Shown here piece after piece: positions 8,529 through 18,377 of a DNA stretch of 64,000 nt (position 1 is its first letter; each line of letters starts with the position of its first letter). The notes under the pieces are model-generated. The model was not told the DNA's origin. It was given only the letters and a program-made list of their open reading frames with translations, and did no database searches. The translations under genes were made by a program, and so were the position numbers. Origin of the DNA: Vibrio aestivus (GTDB taxonomy: Bacteria; Pseudomonadota; Gammaproteobacteria; Enterobacterales; Vibrionaceae); the NCBI GenBank assembly GCA_003263845.1, contig JYJN01000170.1, positions 1-64,000 on the forward strand. The letters are read 5' to 3'.

Positions 8529-9302
8529 TTAGCTTCCTCCCAATAAACGCATTTGCTGCAGTAAGTCATGAGTTAATTCGGCGTAGATACTTGGTAGCCC
8601 CGACAGAGAAAGCAGTACCGCACACAGACCAAGAATCATCGACATGGGAAAACCCAATGCGAATACGTTGAGTGACGGCGCGGCGCGGTTCATCACACCA
8701 AAGGTTAAGTTCACCGTTAACATAGCGGCAATGGTTGGCAGTGCTATCGAAACCGCCGCCGCCATCATCCAACTAAACAGTCCAATCAGATAACGCAGCG
8801 ATGCTTCGCTGATCCCTTGCCCAACTGGGAAGCGTTCAAAACTCTGCACAATGATATCGAGGGCGACCAGATGTCCATCGAGGGAGAGAAACATTAAGGT
8901 GGTGAACATCAGAAAGTAGTTGCCGAGTAAGGCGACAGAAATACCATTCGCAGGGTCGTTCATCATCGCCATACCTAAGCCCATTTGCATTGAGATGATT
9001 TGACCGACCATTGCCATCGCCGCAAACAGAAAGTGCAAGCAGATACCGAGTAGTGCGCCAATGGCGATCTGCTCTAGTGCAATAGCGATAGCGTGAATCG
9101 AAACCGGGTCGACTTCTGGCATGCCTGGTAGTAAAGGCCCAGCGATAGCGGCAATGGTTAACGCGAGAAATACGCGTACACGAGTGCTGATATAAGCATT
9201 GCCAAAAAATGGCATGGTAATGAAGGCCGCTGACAAGCGGAAAAACGGCCACCATACTTGGCCCAACATCGCGGTGATTTCGGCAAACGTGATTGCGTAC
9301 AT
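8529..9302 (-). CDS. fliR: Lateral flagellar export gate protein FliR
   Basis: FliR is an integral membrane protein of the export channel, built into the FliPQR assembly. The 257-residue protein is hydrophobic throughout, with five to six membrane segments and family features such as FFRLSAAFITMPFFG and MQMGLGMAMMNDP. It starts 4 bases after the fliQ stop and ends next to flhB, in the standard fliPQR-flhBA order. Confidence 0.95.
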   Translation of the reverse strand: MYAITFAEITAMLGQVWWPFFRLSAAFITMPFFGNAYISTRVRVFLALTIAAIAGPLLPGMPEVDPVSIHAIAIALEQIAIGALLGICLHFLFAAMAMVGQIISMQMGLGMAMMNDPANGISVALLGNYFLMFTTLMFLSLDGHLVALDIIVQSFERFPVGQGISEASLRYLIGLFSWMMAAAVSIALPTIAAMLTVNLTFGVMNRAAPSLNVFALGFPMSMILGLCAVLLSLSGLPSIYAELTHDLLQQMRLLGGS

Positions 9303-9306
9303 CGCA

Positions 9307-9572
9307 CTAACTCACGATGGTTGGGATAGTGTAAAACAGGTAAGTGAAAAATGTACTGATGTTACGCAGCAGCCAACTACCAGCAAAAATAAGCATCAGC
9401 AGAGTGGTTAAAAGCCTCGGCAGGAAACTCATGGTTTGCTCATTGATTTGAGTGTCGCTTGAAAGATAGCGACGACAAGGCCAACCAATAGGCTTGGACC
9501 AATAAGAATCACCACCATAGTGATGATCATGTAGATGGCGTCGGAATACAGGCTTGCGATGGCTGGATTCAT
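9307..9572 (-). CDS. fliQ: Lateral flagellar export gate protein FliQ, frameshifted
   Basis: FliQ is a small two-helix protein of the export channel. From the ATG at 9572 the frame reads MNPAIASLYSDAIYM and continues through the first membrane helix to VVAIFQAT. It then reads out of frame. Restoring one base near 9452-9456 gives TQINEQTMSFLPRLLTT, the usual FliQ continuation, and the second helix, ending at 9307. The inferred product has about 88 residues, the normal FliQ size. It is immediately followed by fliR. Confidence 0.88.
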
Positions 9573-9574
9573 AG

Positions 9575-10345
9575 CTAAAGCCCTCCAAAGCTAGCGCTCA
9601 AGCTACCTACCGTCATTGCCCAACCATCGACCATCACGAACACCATTAGCTTAAATGGCAGTGAGATAATCAGTGGCGATAGCATCATCATACCCATCGC
9701 CATCAGTACACTGGCGACGACAATATCGATAATGAGGAACGGAATAAACAGCATGAAACCAATCTGAAATGCGGTCTTGAGTTCGCTGATCACAAACGCG
9801 GGCATTAGCACAGCGAAACTGATCTCTTCAGGCTCAAGATCGAGTGGATCGCCTGCGATCCTAAGCATTTGTTCTAGTGAGTTTTCATAAGTTTGGCTCA
9901 GCATGAACTGGCGCACAGGCTGCTCGGCAACCGAAAAGGCCTGTTGCAGTGTGATTTCCCCCGCCTCATAAGGCTTGTAGGCATCTTCATAAATGGGTGT
10001 CCAAACTGGCTTCATTAGCAGCATGGTCATGGTTAATGCAATGCCAATCAGAATTCGGTTCGGTGGACTTTGCTGCAAGCCAAGGGCTTGGCGCAGTATA
10101 GCCAATACGATGATGATGCGCGTAAAGCTGGTCATCATCATCAGCATGGCCGGTAAAAATGTCAGAGCCGTCATTAAGATCAGGATCTGAACCTTTACCG
10201 AGTACTCCTCACTTGAGTCCCCATCGGTGACGGTAATGAAAGGAATGCCCTGATCCGCCCAGGCTAGGTTGGGAAATAGCGCTAACCCCGCAAGGGTAAG
10301 CAGAACTAGCGCGGATAGAACGCCTGAATTAGAGAGAGACTTCAT
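9575..10345 (-). CDS. fliP: Lateral flagellar export gate protein FliP
   Basis: FliP is the core of the export channel. The 256-residue protein has a cleavable signal sequence (about 1-30, ending NLAWA), as FliP proteins do. FliP signatures are ALTFLPAMLMMMTSFTRI and ALGLQQSPPNRILIGIAL near the N-terminus, and FLIIDIVVASVLMAMGMMM near the C-terminus. It overlaps the end of fliN by 17 bases and is followed by fliQ. Confidence 0.96.
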   Translation of the reverse strand: MKSLSNSGVLSALVLLTLAGLALFPNLAWADQGIPFITVTDGDSSEEYSVKVQILILMTALTFLPAMLMMMTSFTRIIIVLAILRQALGLQQSPPNRILIGIALTMTMLLMKPVWTPIYEDAYKPYEAGEITLQQAFSVAEQPVRQFMLSQTYENSLEQMLRIAGDPLDLEPEEISFAVLMPAFVISELKTAFQIGFMLFIPFLIIDIVVASVLMAMGMMMLSPLIISLPFKLMVFVMVDGWAMTVGSLSASFGGL

Positions 10346-10700
10346 TCAAAGCGTCTTCCGCTATGTCAGTAATTCTTAGGCCGTACTTATCGTTTACAAC
10401 CACAACTTCTGCGTGGCCAAGTAAGTGGCCATTTACTTTCACATCCAATGGTTCACCATTGAGTTTATCTAGCTCGATAATGGAACTTGGACCTACCTGC
10501 ATGAGTTCACCGAGTGAGACAGAAGTACTGGCAACCTCTAGCGTCACCGTGACTGGGATCTGACGGAAAAAGCTCAGCTCTTTTGGTGCTGGTTTTGATT
10601 CAATAGGAGCGGCTTGGCTTGGCTCGGAAAAAATATCCGCAACTTCTGCATCAAAGTTTAGGTCGTCTTCTAGAGATAGATTTAGGTTATCGTCGTTCAT
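10329..10700 (-). CDS. fliN: Lateral flagellar switch protein FliN
   Basis: FliN forms the lower C-ring and binds FliH during export. The 123-residue protein has a variable acidic N-terminus and a SpoA domain (about 48-120) reading VTLEVASTSVSLGELMQVGPSSIIELDKLNGEPLD in overlapping family motifs. It overlaps fliM by 4 bases (ATGA), so the two are translationally coupled, as is typical of C-ring genes. Confidence 0.94.
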   Translation of the reverse strand: MNDDNLNLSLEDDLNFDAEVADIFSEPSQAAPIESKPAPKELSFFRQIPVTVTLEVASTSVSLGELMQVGPSSIIELDKLNGEPLDVKVNGHLLGHAEVVVVNDKYGLRITDIAEDALNEVSL

Positions 10701-11581
10701 GATGGAAAATTCTCTGCTGGATTAATGTGGTCCGTGATCTGTAAAACCAGGTGATTGTTTTGCTCAGAAACCCGAGCTAGAAAAAGCTTTTGGGCGCCAG
10801 AACTCACTTCAACGATCTCTTGAACGTCAGCTGAAATAATGTCTCCCACTTTGAGTTGAGTGACCTGATCAAGGGACATAGTTTGCTGAGCAAGCACCGC
10901 GTTTAAACACACAGGAACATGGCGTAGCTGTTTGCTTCGACGCTCATTGATCTCTTCGGGTGTTGCAGTGATTGGGTTATGTGGTTTACCCAAGGCGATA
11001 AGTAGGTTGTCGTCTAACTGCATACTGAGTGCGCCGTGTACATCACCTATGGAGATATCAAATTGCACATGCAAGCAGCAACTTTCGAGTGGTGAAGCTT
11101 GCTTTGGCGAGTGCCAAGCGGAATCCAACTGGTTTAGTACAACGGCACTAAGTCTCGCTTGTACGCGTTGTTCGCTAGAGTTGAGCTCTATCGAGGACAT
11201 ATCTGTCTCAGCTTCCGCCGAGAAGCTGGGATTGCCACCGTAAAAGGCGTCAGCCAACGGAGACAGTAAATTTGGAGTTACCTCCAACATACTTAAACCT
11301 TGATGCTGGTGGTGAGAAAAATAAACCGGAGTAGGATGAAGTGGTGCAGGAGCTTGCATCTCAATGCTAACTTCACGCACATGAACTTTAGCATCACGCC
11401 TTCTTGTCATGGAATTAATGGCAAGTACAAGTGATTTACGCCCGTTTTGAATTCTAGATATAAGATTGTTCCTAGCTATATTTAGTGGTCGACCTAGGGT
11501 TCTAGGATCGATATCAAATACTCTATCATCAGTCTTAATCTTAGTTGAATTATTATCTTCTCTTGGTTTCTTATTGTTCAT
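10697..11581 (-). CDS. fliM: Lateral flagellar switch protein FliM
   Basis: FliM is the middle C-ring protein, linking FliG and FliN. At 294 residues it is shorter than polar FliM proteins (about 350). The N-terminal EIDALL-like CheY-binding peptide is absent or not recognisable. This fits lateral systems that do not need classical chemotactic switching. The C-terminal SpoA-like domain (about 220-290) is present (VGDIISADVQEIVEVSSGAQ). It is the first gene of the minus-strand export/C-ring unit and is divergent from motY. Confidence 0.88.
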   Translation of the reverse strand: MNNKKPREDNNSTKIKTDDRVFDIDPRTLGRPLNIARNNLISRIQNGRKSLVLAINSMTRRRDAKVHVREVSIEMQAPAPLHPTPVYFSHHQHQGLSMLEVTPNLLSPLADAFYGGNPSFSAEAETDMSSIELNSSEQRVQARLSAVVLNQLDSAWHSPKQASPLESCCLHVQFDISIGDVHGALSMQLDDNLLIALGKPHNPITATPEEINERRSKQLRHVPVCLNAVLAQQTMSLDQVTQLKVGDIISADVQEIVEVSSGAQKLFLARVSEQNNHLVLQITDHINPAENFPS

Positions 11582-12146
11582 ATTATGTTTGTTTATCGCT
11601 CAATAGTTACCTTAAGTGTATAGCGTTTATATTTGTCTTCTATTTTGATTATTTTAACTAACTATTAGAAACGCTTTGTGGGCGTTATTAAGCACGATAC
11701 TTAGTTAAATTAATAACGATTTATAATTAATAGTGAACCAAGATCTCAGATTGCCAGTTAGCCTCAAAAATCGATTTAATTGTCACGTAACTGTCTGTTG
11801 AGGAACATTTTTACCTCAATACTGTATTTAAATGTAGATAAATGTAACCAAATGTGTGCAATGTAAGTTTCAATTTTATAATGGTGTGATCTTAAGCCAC
11901 CAAAATCGAAGAGTATCTAAATTAGAGTGGTATTTATTATTGACAATAAATAGCATGGTTTCGATTTTATATATTCCAATTAATATATCTAATATTAACT
12001 GTTTTTATTTTCTTAAATTTATTTTGCCTGATTATTCTTGAACGGAATCAAGATCACACTTTACATCAGAAATAGATTTCTTTAAGCAAGATAACTAAAT
12101 ATTAAGTAAATGTTACTTTGTTGTTTATTTATTCTGGGGAGTGGAT
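11582..12146. other. AT-rich divergent intergenic region between fliM and motY
   Basis: This 565-base gap must carry the promoters for both the fliM-flhA and the motY-lafK-fliE units. I searched both strands for a TGGCAY-N5-TTGCW element and found none convincing, so the promoters here may be sigma70-type. The region is clearly richer in A+T than its flanks and holds no credible gene. Confidence 0.5.
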
Positions 12147-13010
12147 ATGAATTTCACAAAGCTGTTTTTCACGGCGGGGATAATAATACTACCTACTAAG
12201 CTATTTGCTTATACACTGCAAACACCTTTGGACCTAATTGAGTGGGACTTCAAAGGCGATCGTTTTCTGTGCCAGATGGACACGCCATTAAAGTTTGATG
12301 GTTATGCACGCATCTCCGCTGAGTCTGGGAAACTGCCTGCATTGTCACTGGATACCTTTCAAAGACCAATTTCGGTGGATTCCGCTTGGTTAAGTCTGAA
12401 TGAGCAAGTCTGGCGTTTAGATAACCAATCCCATAAATGGCTATACGGCAGTTCTTCAGGTGAAAGTGGGCTCTACTTTGATGATGCTAGAGCAATCAAA
12501 GCACTGCTGAACAAAATGGAGAAGGGCGCTTGGGCGCAAGTGTCGGTCAAAGACAAAGACAGCGGTGAAGTGAAAAGTTGGGATATACCTTCGGTGAACT
12601 TCTCGCAGAGTTTGCAAAAAATGAAGCTATGTATGGCGCAGCTGATGCCTATTAATTTTGAGCAAGCACGCGACAATGCTTTTAACTTTTCAATCAATGC
12701 AACCGAACTGACGCCAGCAGATAAAGAACGCTTAGCGCTGATTGCCCAATACGTTGCTTACGATAAATCGTTGACCCACATTCTTATTGATGGGCATACA
12801 GACAGCAGTGGTCACTCACTGACCAACTTGAAGCTTTCCAAGATGCGCGCAAACCAAGTACGAGATGCTCTGATCGAACTAGGCGTAGACCGTACGCTGG
12901 TGGAAGTACGTGGACATGGCGATCGTTATCCATTGGTGCCAAATAATCATTATGCAAACCGTGAAAAGAATCGTCGTGTTCAAGTTCGTTTGATTCAAGG
13001 AGGTGCTTAA
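12147..13010 (+). CDS. motY: Lateral flagellar motor protein MotY (OmpA-like)
   Basis: MotY forms the T-ring with stator-anchoring function in vibrio flagella. The 287-residue protein has a signal peptide (about 1-19, ending KLFA). An N-terminal MotY-specific domain is followed by an OmpA-like peptidoglycan-binding domain (about 180-285) with ILIDGHTDSSG and NREKNRRVQVRL. I chose the ATG at 12147 over the in-frame GTG at 12141 because GGGGA at 12136-12140 is well spaced only from the ATG. It overlaps lafK by one base (TAATG). Confidence 0.9.
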   Translation: MNFTKLFFTAGIIILPTKLFAYTLQTPLDLIEWDFKGDRFLCQMDTPLKFDGYARISAESGKLPALSLDTFQRPISVDSAWLSLNEQVWRLDNQSHKWLYGSSSGESGLYFDDARAIKALLNKMEKGAWAQVSVKDKDSGEVKSWDIPSVNFSQSLQKMKLCMAQLMPINFEQARDNAFNFSINATELTPADKERLALIAQYVAYDKSLTHILIDGHTDSSGHSLTNLKLSKMRANQVRDALIELGVDRTLVEVRGHGDRYPLVPNNHYANREKNRRVQVRLIQGGA

Positions 13011-14396
13011 TGAGTGCTCGTACTCAAGTTATCTTCGCGCACCCGTGTTTGGAGCAATCTATGCGAGCGCAACGCACACTAGAGAAAGCGGGGTTAACTT
13101 GTTTGAGTGTTACCACGGGGTTTGATGCGCTGATTCGTTTAAATGCAGCGCCAGAAGCGATCTTAATTGCCTCATCAGAGCTTGAAGACATGCCGCTGCT
13201 GCAAGTGATTGAGAAATCCAAGCACCTAACGCCGCATTCCACCTCTATTGCTATTGTTGATTACGTTGACAATCAACTGGCGAGTGAAGCCATGCGCACG
13301 GGAGCATCCGATTATCTGCTACAGCCGTATCAGCCTCAGCAACTTGTCGATTTAGTTAAACGTGTATCGAGTGTTCGTCGAACTTCTTCAAGTTTGGTCG
13401 CAAGCAGTTGGCGCAGCCAGCAAGTTTTGCAACTGGCGCATCGTGCAGCTCAAACCGATGCCACTGTGCTAATTACTGGTGAATCAGGGACAGGTAAAGA
13501 GGTGTTGGCTCAATATGTTCACCAACACTCGTTCCGAAGTGAAGGGCCATTTGTCGCGATTAACTGTGCCGCAATTCCAGAATCTATGCTTGAAGCGGTT
13601 CTGTTTGGTTATGTCAAAGGTGCGTTTACTGGTGCGGCTTCTGCTCAAGCGGGTAAGTTTGAGGAAGCTAATGGCGGCACACTACTGCTTGATGAGATTG
13701 GTGAAATGCCAATGGCCGTTCAAGCTAAGCTGCTGCGCGTCCTGCAAGAAAGGCAAGTGGAGCGATTAGGTAGCCACAAGCTCATTGATTTAGATATCCG
13801 TATTATTGCAGCGACCAATGTTGATCTTCAACAAGCCGTGGCCGCAAGGCAGTTTAGACAAGATCTGTATTACCGTTTGGATGTATTACCACTGCAGTGG
13901 CCACCATTACGAGAGCGTAAAGAAGATATTCTGCCACTGGCTGAGCACTTTATCGGTAAATACAACCAAGGTTGCACCGAGACTTGCCGATTAACCGCAG
14001 AGGCGCAACAAGCGCTGATTGCGTATGACTGGGTGGGTAATATTCGTGAGTTGGAGAACACCATTCAACGCGCATTGGTGATGCGTCACAGCACCTGGAT
14101 TACCCCACAAGACTTGATGTTGCCAACTCATGCCAGCAGCCAGACATCTAGCATTCAAACACTCAGTGGCCACTCACTAATGGAATCCGAAGTGCAGGTT
14201 GGGTTAAAGAAACACCAAAAAGCACGCAGAGATTCAATTTATCCTCGATACCTTGGCCAAGTTTAATGGCCGAAGAAACCTCACTGCGGAAGCGCTAGGA
14301 ATTACCACTCGAGCGCTGCGTTACAAGCTTGCCGCGATGCGTGAGCAGGGGATCGATGTCGATTCTGTCACTCAATATTCTCACTCTGCCGCTTAA
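13010..14396 (+). CDS. lafK: Lateral flagellar sigma54 activator LafK, frameshifted at C-terminus
   Basis: LafK activates sigma54 promoters of lateral flagellar genes. An N-terminal receiver-like domain (about 1-120) lacks the phospho-acceptor Asp: the expected strand reads ILIASSELED. The AAA+ domain (about 135-365) has Walker A GESGTGKE, the sigma54-contacting GAFTGA loop and LLLDEIGEM. The uninterrupted frame ends at 14266. Removing one A from the run at 14217-14221 gives KHAEIQFILDTLAKFNG followed by the Fis-type helix-turn-helix LTAEALGITTRALRYKL, ending at 14396 (about 461 residues). A strong AGGAGG site precedes the start. Confidence 0.92.
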
Positions 14397-14412
14397 CCGA
14401 GAGAAACCGATA

Positions 14413-14745
14413 ATGTCAATTGAACACTCTGCTTTGCAGCAAAGCATGATTAACACTATGACCTCAATGCGTGATCAGGCGCAGATGGGCACTGAGATTC
14501 GCACTAATCCACACACTGCGAATCAGGACAACTTTCATACGGCAATCAAACAGGCCGTGCGTCGTGTGGACAATCACCAGCAACACGCTAGTCAAATTAC
14601 GGCGGATGTGGATGCGGGGCGTTCGGACGATCTCGTGGGAGCCATGGTGGCCAGCCAAAAGGCCAGCATCTCGTTCCAAGCTTTAACACAAGTCAGAAAC
14701 AAAGTGCTGTCGGCGTATGACGACGTACTGAAAATGCCGCTTTAG
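14413..14745 (+). CDS. fliE: Lateral flagellar MS-ring/rod junction protein FliE
   Basis: FliE links the MS-ring to the proximal rod and is needed for export. From the ATG at 14413 the product has about 110 residues, normal for FliE. The conserved C-terminus includes MVASQKASISFQALTQVRNKVLSAYDDVL in family order. The frame is open further upstream, but that part overlaps the true 3' end of lafK, so I use the ATG at 14413. It is followed 10 bases later by fliF. Confidence 0.92.
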   Translation: MSIEHSALQQSMINTMTSMRDQAQMGTEIRTNPHTANQDNFHTAIKQAVRRVDNHQQHASQITADVDAGRSDDLVGAMVASQKASISFQALTQVRNKVLSAYDDVLKMPL

Positions 14746-14755
14746 TGAGGAATAA

Positions 14756-16473
14756 ATGAGCACAACAACATTAGAGAGCCAGCCAAGCAGTAGCGATGAA
14801 ACCCGCTGGCAAAAGTGGCAAGAAAAAATGCGCGAAACTCTTCGAAGCAATCAAAAGGCGTGGCTAATTGCGGCGATCACCGGATTGATTTCGTTGTTCA
14901 TCGTCGTTGTTCTATGGAGCCATTCGAGTCCATACCGAGCTCTATATGGCGAGTCTGAGCGATACGACAGCGCGGAAATCTTAGACGTACTGACGCAAGC
15001 TAAGATTGCCTATCAGATTGATAGTCATACTGGCCAAGTCATGGTGCCAGAAAACAAACTTGCCGACGCGCGAATTACCTTGGCGGCTCACGGGGTGAAA
15101 GCTCAACTGCCACCGGGTTTGGACTTATTGGATAAGGCAACAGGCCTTGGCACTAGCCAGTTCATTGAGAGCGCACGTTATCGTCAAGGTTTAGAGGGAG
15201 AGCTTGCGCGTACAATTCTAGCGATCAACTCGGTGAATTATGCACGTGTGCATTTAGCCATCCCCAATCGCACCTTGTTCGTTGGTGTGAACGAAGAGAA
15301 ACCTTCAGCGGCGGTGATGGTTGAATTATTACCGGGCCAATCGCTGGAACACCAGCAAGTTGAAGCGATCGTTAACCTTGTAAGCGGCAGTATTTCAGGA
15401 ATGCCAACACAAGGTGTTTCGGTGGTGGACCAACACGGAAACTTACTCAGCGCTGATCTGCAAAGTGGCGAGAACCGCCGTCTAAGCGTTCAATACCACG
15501 AGATACAGCAACGTACAGAGCGCAGCATAGTTCATCGTGCGACCGATATGCTGACGCCATTATTGGGCGCTGGAAATTTCCGAGTGCAAGTGTCAGCCAC
15601 GCTGAATTTTGACCAAGTTGAAGAGACCCAAGAGTCGATTGAAGGCGATCCTGTGGTTCGTTCTGAGTTCAGTAAACAAGATAATTCTCAAGGTCAGTTG
15701 GCTCTCGGCATACCGGGCGCTTGAGCAATCAAGCTCCAAGTCCAGATGCTGATAACAATGCGAATGAATCTAGAAACGAACGCGCCGAAAGCTCTCGTAC
15801 TTACGATTTCGGCCGCAAGGTTCGTCATACACGTCTTGCTCAAGGGGGCATTGAGCACCTATCCGTATCGGTGCTGATTAATGATTCCGTCGCTGAGCAA
15901 GGCTGGCAACAAGCACAGCTTGAGCAGATCGCCCAGATGGTGAAAGACTCGGTAGGTTACATTGATGAGCGTGGTGACCAATTCAGTCTACACGCGTTTA
16001 ACTTCGCCCAAGAGCCACAAATCGACATCGTGCCGCTGCCTTGGTGGCAACAGGAGCATAACTTGATTTTGATTAAATACGCTGTATACGCATTGCTGAC
16101 ATTGAGCTTCTTCTTGTTCGTATTACGTCCGCTAATTAAAGCCTTGAATACACGCCCATCGACGGCTGTCGCTGCGCCAGTCGCGGCTTCGGCGGCAGAG
16201 CCAAGTATGATGCCATCGAACGTGACAAGCAGCATCAGCGCGGCATCAATCGATAACGAACAAGACCTTGCCGATGCTTTGTTTAACTCAGTCCAAGGTG
16301 GTGCAGGGGCAAGCAGTTCAAGTGGCGGCATGATGGGTGGGGATATTTACGACCTGCCACCATCGGGTTCTAACCTTGAAGTCCAAGTTGAGCATTTACA
16401 AAAACTTACCGACGCCGAATCTGAGCGCGTTGCCGATGTAGTGAAGAAGTGGGTGAACTCCAATGAGTCTTAA
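14756..16473 (+). CDS. fliF: Lateral flagellar MS-ring protein FliF, frameshifted
   Basis: FliF forms the membrane MS-ring on which the basal body is built. One transmembrane segment lies near residues 37-57 and a second near 435-455 (YAVYALLTLSFFLFVLRPLI). Ring-building motifs include SARYRQGLEGELARTI and VARVHLAIP-type sequence. The frame breaks at 15719-15722, where GIPGA is followed by a stop. One added base (probably T) restores GIPGALSNQAP, the usual FliF sequence. The inferred length is about 572 residues. Its 3' end overlaps the fliG start by 11 bases. Confidence 0.92.
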
Positions 16474-17488
16474 TAATTTATCTCTGCCAGATGACGTACT
16501 TTTAGATCCTATTGAGCAAGCGGCGATTCTGCTACTCAGTATGGGAGAAGATTCCGCAGCAAAAGTCATGGCGCACATGTCGCGTGACGAGCTGCTTAAA
16601 GTGAGTCATGCCATGGCGCACCAGCCTGCGATTCGCAGTGTTGAAGCGCAGATTGTACTGCAAGGTTTCTTTGATGAATTCCGCGCTCAGTCGGGCATTA
16701 GTGGTGCTTCGCGTACCTTCTTACAGCGTACGCTAGACAAAGCGCTCGGTGGTCGATTGGCGCGCAACCTACTCGATAACATTTATGGCGATGAAGTGCG
16801 TACTGTGATGCAAAGGCTGCAGTGGATACAACCCTCTCAACTGGCGACATTCCTTAGCTATGAGCACATCCAGATGCGTGCTCTGTTTATTGCTTTTCTT
16901 CCGGCTGACATTGCATCGTCGACATTGGAAGAGTACGACGAAGAGACGCAGCATGATCTTCTTTACCGTATTGCCAATCTGACGGAAGTAACCCGTGACG
17001 TGGCGGAAGAGCTGCAAGAGCTGGTGGATCGCTGCATTGAATACTTGGCAGAAAACTCTAACTCGTTGGTTGAAGGTGAGCAGCAAGCAGCGGACATTAT
17101 AAACCGCTATCAGGGTGATCAGGCGGGCTTGATGCAAGCCCTTGAGCAGCAAGATGAGCAGTTAGTCGATCGGCTTAAGAGTAAGATGTACGAGTTTGGT
17201 GTGTTGACGCGTCAAACCGAGTCGGTGCGAACCCGTATTGTTGAATCCATTCCTGTCGATACTCTGGCGATGGCATTAAAAGGCGCGGATGCTCAGACGC
17301 GTAAGTCGATTCTTTCTATCTTGCCAAAACGTATGCGTCAGTCGTTCGAGTCGGAGATGGCGTCAATGGGTAAAGTGTCATTGAGTCAAGTGAAACGTGC
17401 CCGTGAAGAGATCATGGAATACGTCCGAGAGCTGAATGAAACAGGCCAGATAAGCTTGCAGTTATACCAAGAGAAAACGGTGGAATAG
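16463..17488 (+). CDS. fliG: Lateral flagellar switch protein FliG
   Basis: FliG is the rotor protein that contacts MotA and couples torque to the C-ring. The 341-residue protein has an N-terminal FliF-binding domain (about 1-110), a middle FliM-binding domain with the EHIQ motif (EHIQMRALFIAFLP) and a C-terminal domain with charged torque-helix residues (about 250-335). It starts inside the last codons of fliF, suggesting translational coupling, and is followed by fliH after 1 base. Confidence 0.95.
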   Translation: MSLNNLSLPDDVLLDPIEQAAILLLSMGEDSAAKVMAHMSRDELLKVSHAMAHQPAIRSVEAQIVLQGFFDEFRAQSGISGASRTFLQRTLDKALGGRLARNLLDNIYGDEVRTVMQRLQWIQPSQLATFLSYEHIQMRALFIAFLPADIASSTLEEYDEETQHDLLYRIANLTEVTRDVAEELQELVDRCIEYLAENSNSLVEGEQQAADIINRYQGDQAGLMQALEQQDEQLVDRLKSKMYEFGVLTRQTESVRTRIVESIPVDTLAMALKGADAQTRKSILSILPKRMRQSFESEMASMGKVSLSQVKRAREEIMEYVRELNETGQISLQLYQEKTVE

Positions 17489-17489
17489 C

Positions 17490-18377
17490 ATGTTTAAACG
17501 AAATCGAATCATGCGATTAGCGGATCATGAATTCCGCAGTTATCGCTTCCCTCCGATTGTTGATGCCTCCAGTCTCAATGCAGCATCGCCTGAGCCAACG
17601 CCTGTTGACGATGAATTTGGTCTGAGTGATTTTGGCACTGATGAATTTAGCTTTGGAGATTTTGAACTCGATGCTCCGCAAGCGGCAGCTGAACCAACTC
17701 TGAGCCCTGAAGAAAGCCCTGAATCAATTCAACAGCAGTACAGCCAAGGCTTTCAACTTGGTATGAGCAAAGGCTATGACGAAGGCGTGAAAGAGGGCAT
17801 CGACAAAGGCCAGGCACAAGGATTTGAGCAGGGTATGATTGCAGGCCAGCAGCAAGGCAGAGAGCAAGGTATTGCCGAGGGTGAGAAGGCCTTTTTAGAA
17901 GCGGCGCGACCTTTTGTCGCGCTTGTCGATAAGCTAGAGAAACTGTTTATCGATCAAGAACGTCGCCAGCGCGAACAAGTGTGCGAGCTAGTGCAGAAGG
18001 TGGCGCAGCAAGTGATTCGTTGCGAGCTAACGCTTCAGCCTCAGCAAATTCTGGCGTTAGTCGAAGAGACTCTAGAGACACTGCCGAGTGAACCTGCGGG
18101 GATCAAAGTAATGATGGCCAAAGAAGAGTTCGATCAAATTGCCCAAGTCGCACCAGAGAAAGTCAGCGAGTGGAACATCGTTTGCGATCCAAATCTGCGC
18201 CAAGGTGATTGCCGAATCCTCACTAAAACAGCAGAAGCTGATGCTGGGTGTGACCAACGACTAGAAACTTGCATGCAGGCGGTAGAGAAACATTTGCTCG
18301 AAGAGCCAATCGATTTTGATGCGGCTGAATTTGATTCGGTTGAAGTTGATTCACTGAATACAGAGCCATCGCTATGA
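17490..18377 (+). CDS. fliH: Lateral flagellar export regulator FliH
   Basis: FliH binds and restrains the FliI ATPase and docks it to the C-ring. The 295-residue protein has an acidic N-terminus. A Gly-rich GxxxG-type helical repeat (about 88-130: GMSKGYDEGVKEGIDKG and following) is the hallmark of FliH proteins. A C-terminal FliI-binding domain (about 150-265) follows. Its 3' end overlaps fliI by 4 bases. Confidence 0.9.
   Translation: MFKRNRIMRLADHEFRSYRFPPIVDASSLNAASPEPTPVDDEFGLSDFGTDEFSFGDFELDAPQAAAEPTLSPEESPESIQQQYSQGFQLGMSKGYDEGVKEGIDKGQAQGFEQGMIAGQQQGREQGIAEGEKAFLEAARPFVALVDKLEKLFIDQERRQREQVCELVQKVAQQVIRCELTLQPQQILALVEETLETLPSEPAGIKVMMAKEEFDQIAQVAPEKVSEWNIVCDPNLRQGDCRILTKTAEADAGCDQRLETCMQAVEKHLLEEPIDFDAAEFDSVEVDSLNTEPSL

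Noticed and set aside
9307..9588. Open frame of 93 codons overlapping the fliQ region
   Set aside because: Its N-terminal 50 residues have no flagellar similarity. Only its last 40 or so match FliQ. It is a mix of two frames created by the missing base near 9452.
13010..14396. LafK as a natural truncation
   Set aside because: One extra A in a 5-base run explains the loss, and the downstream frame encodes an intact Fis-type DNA-binding domain.
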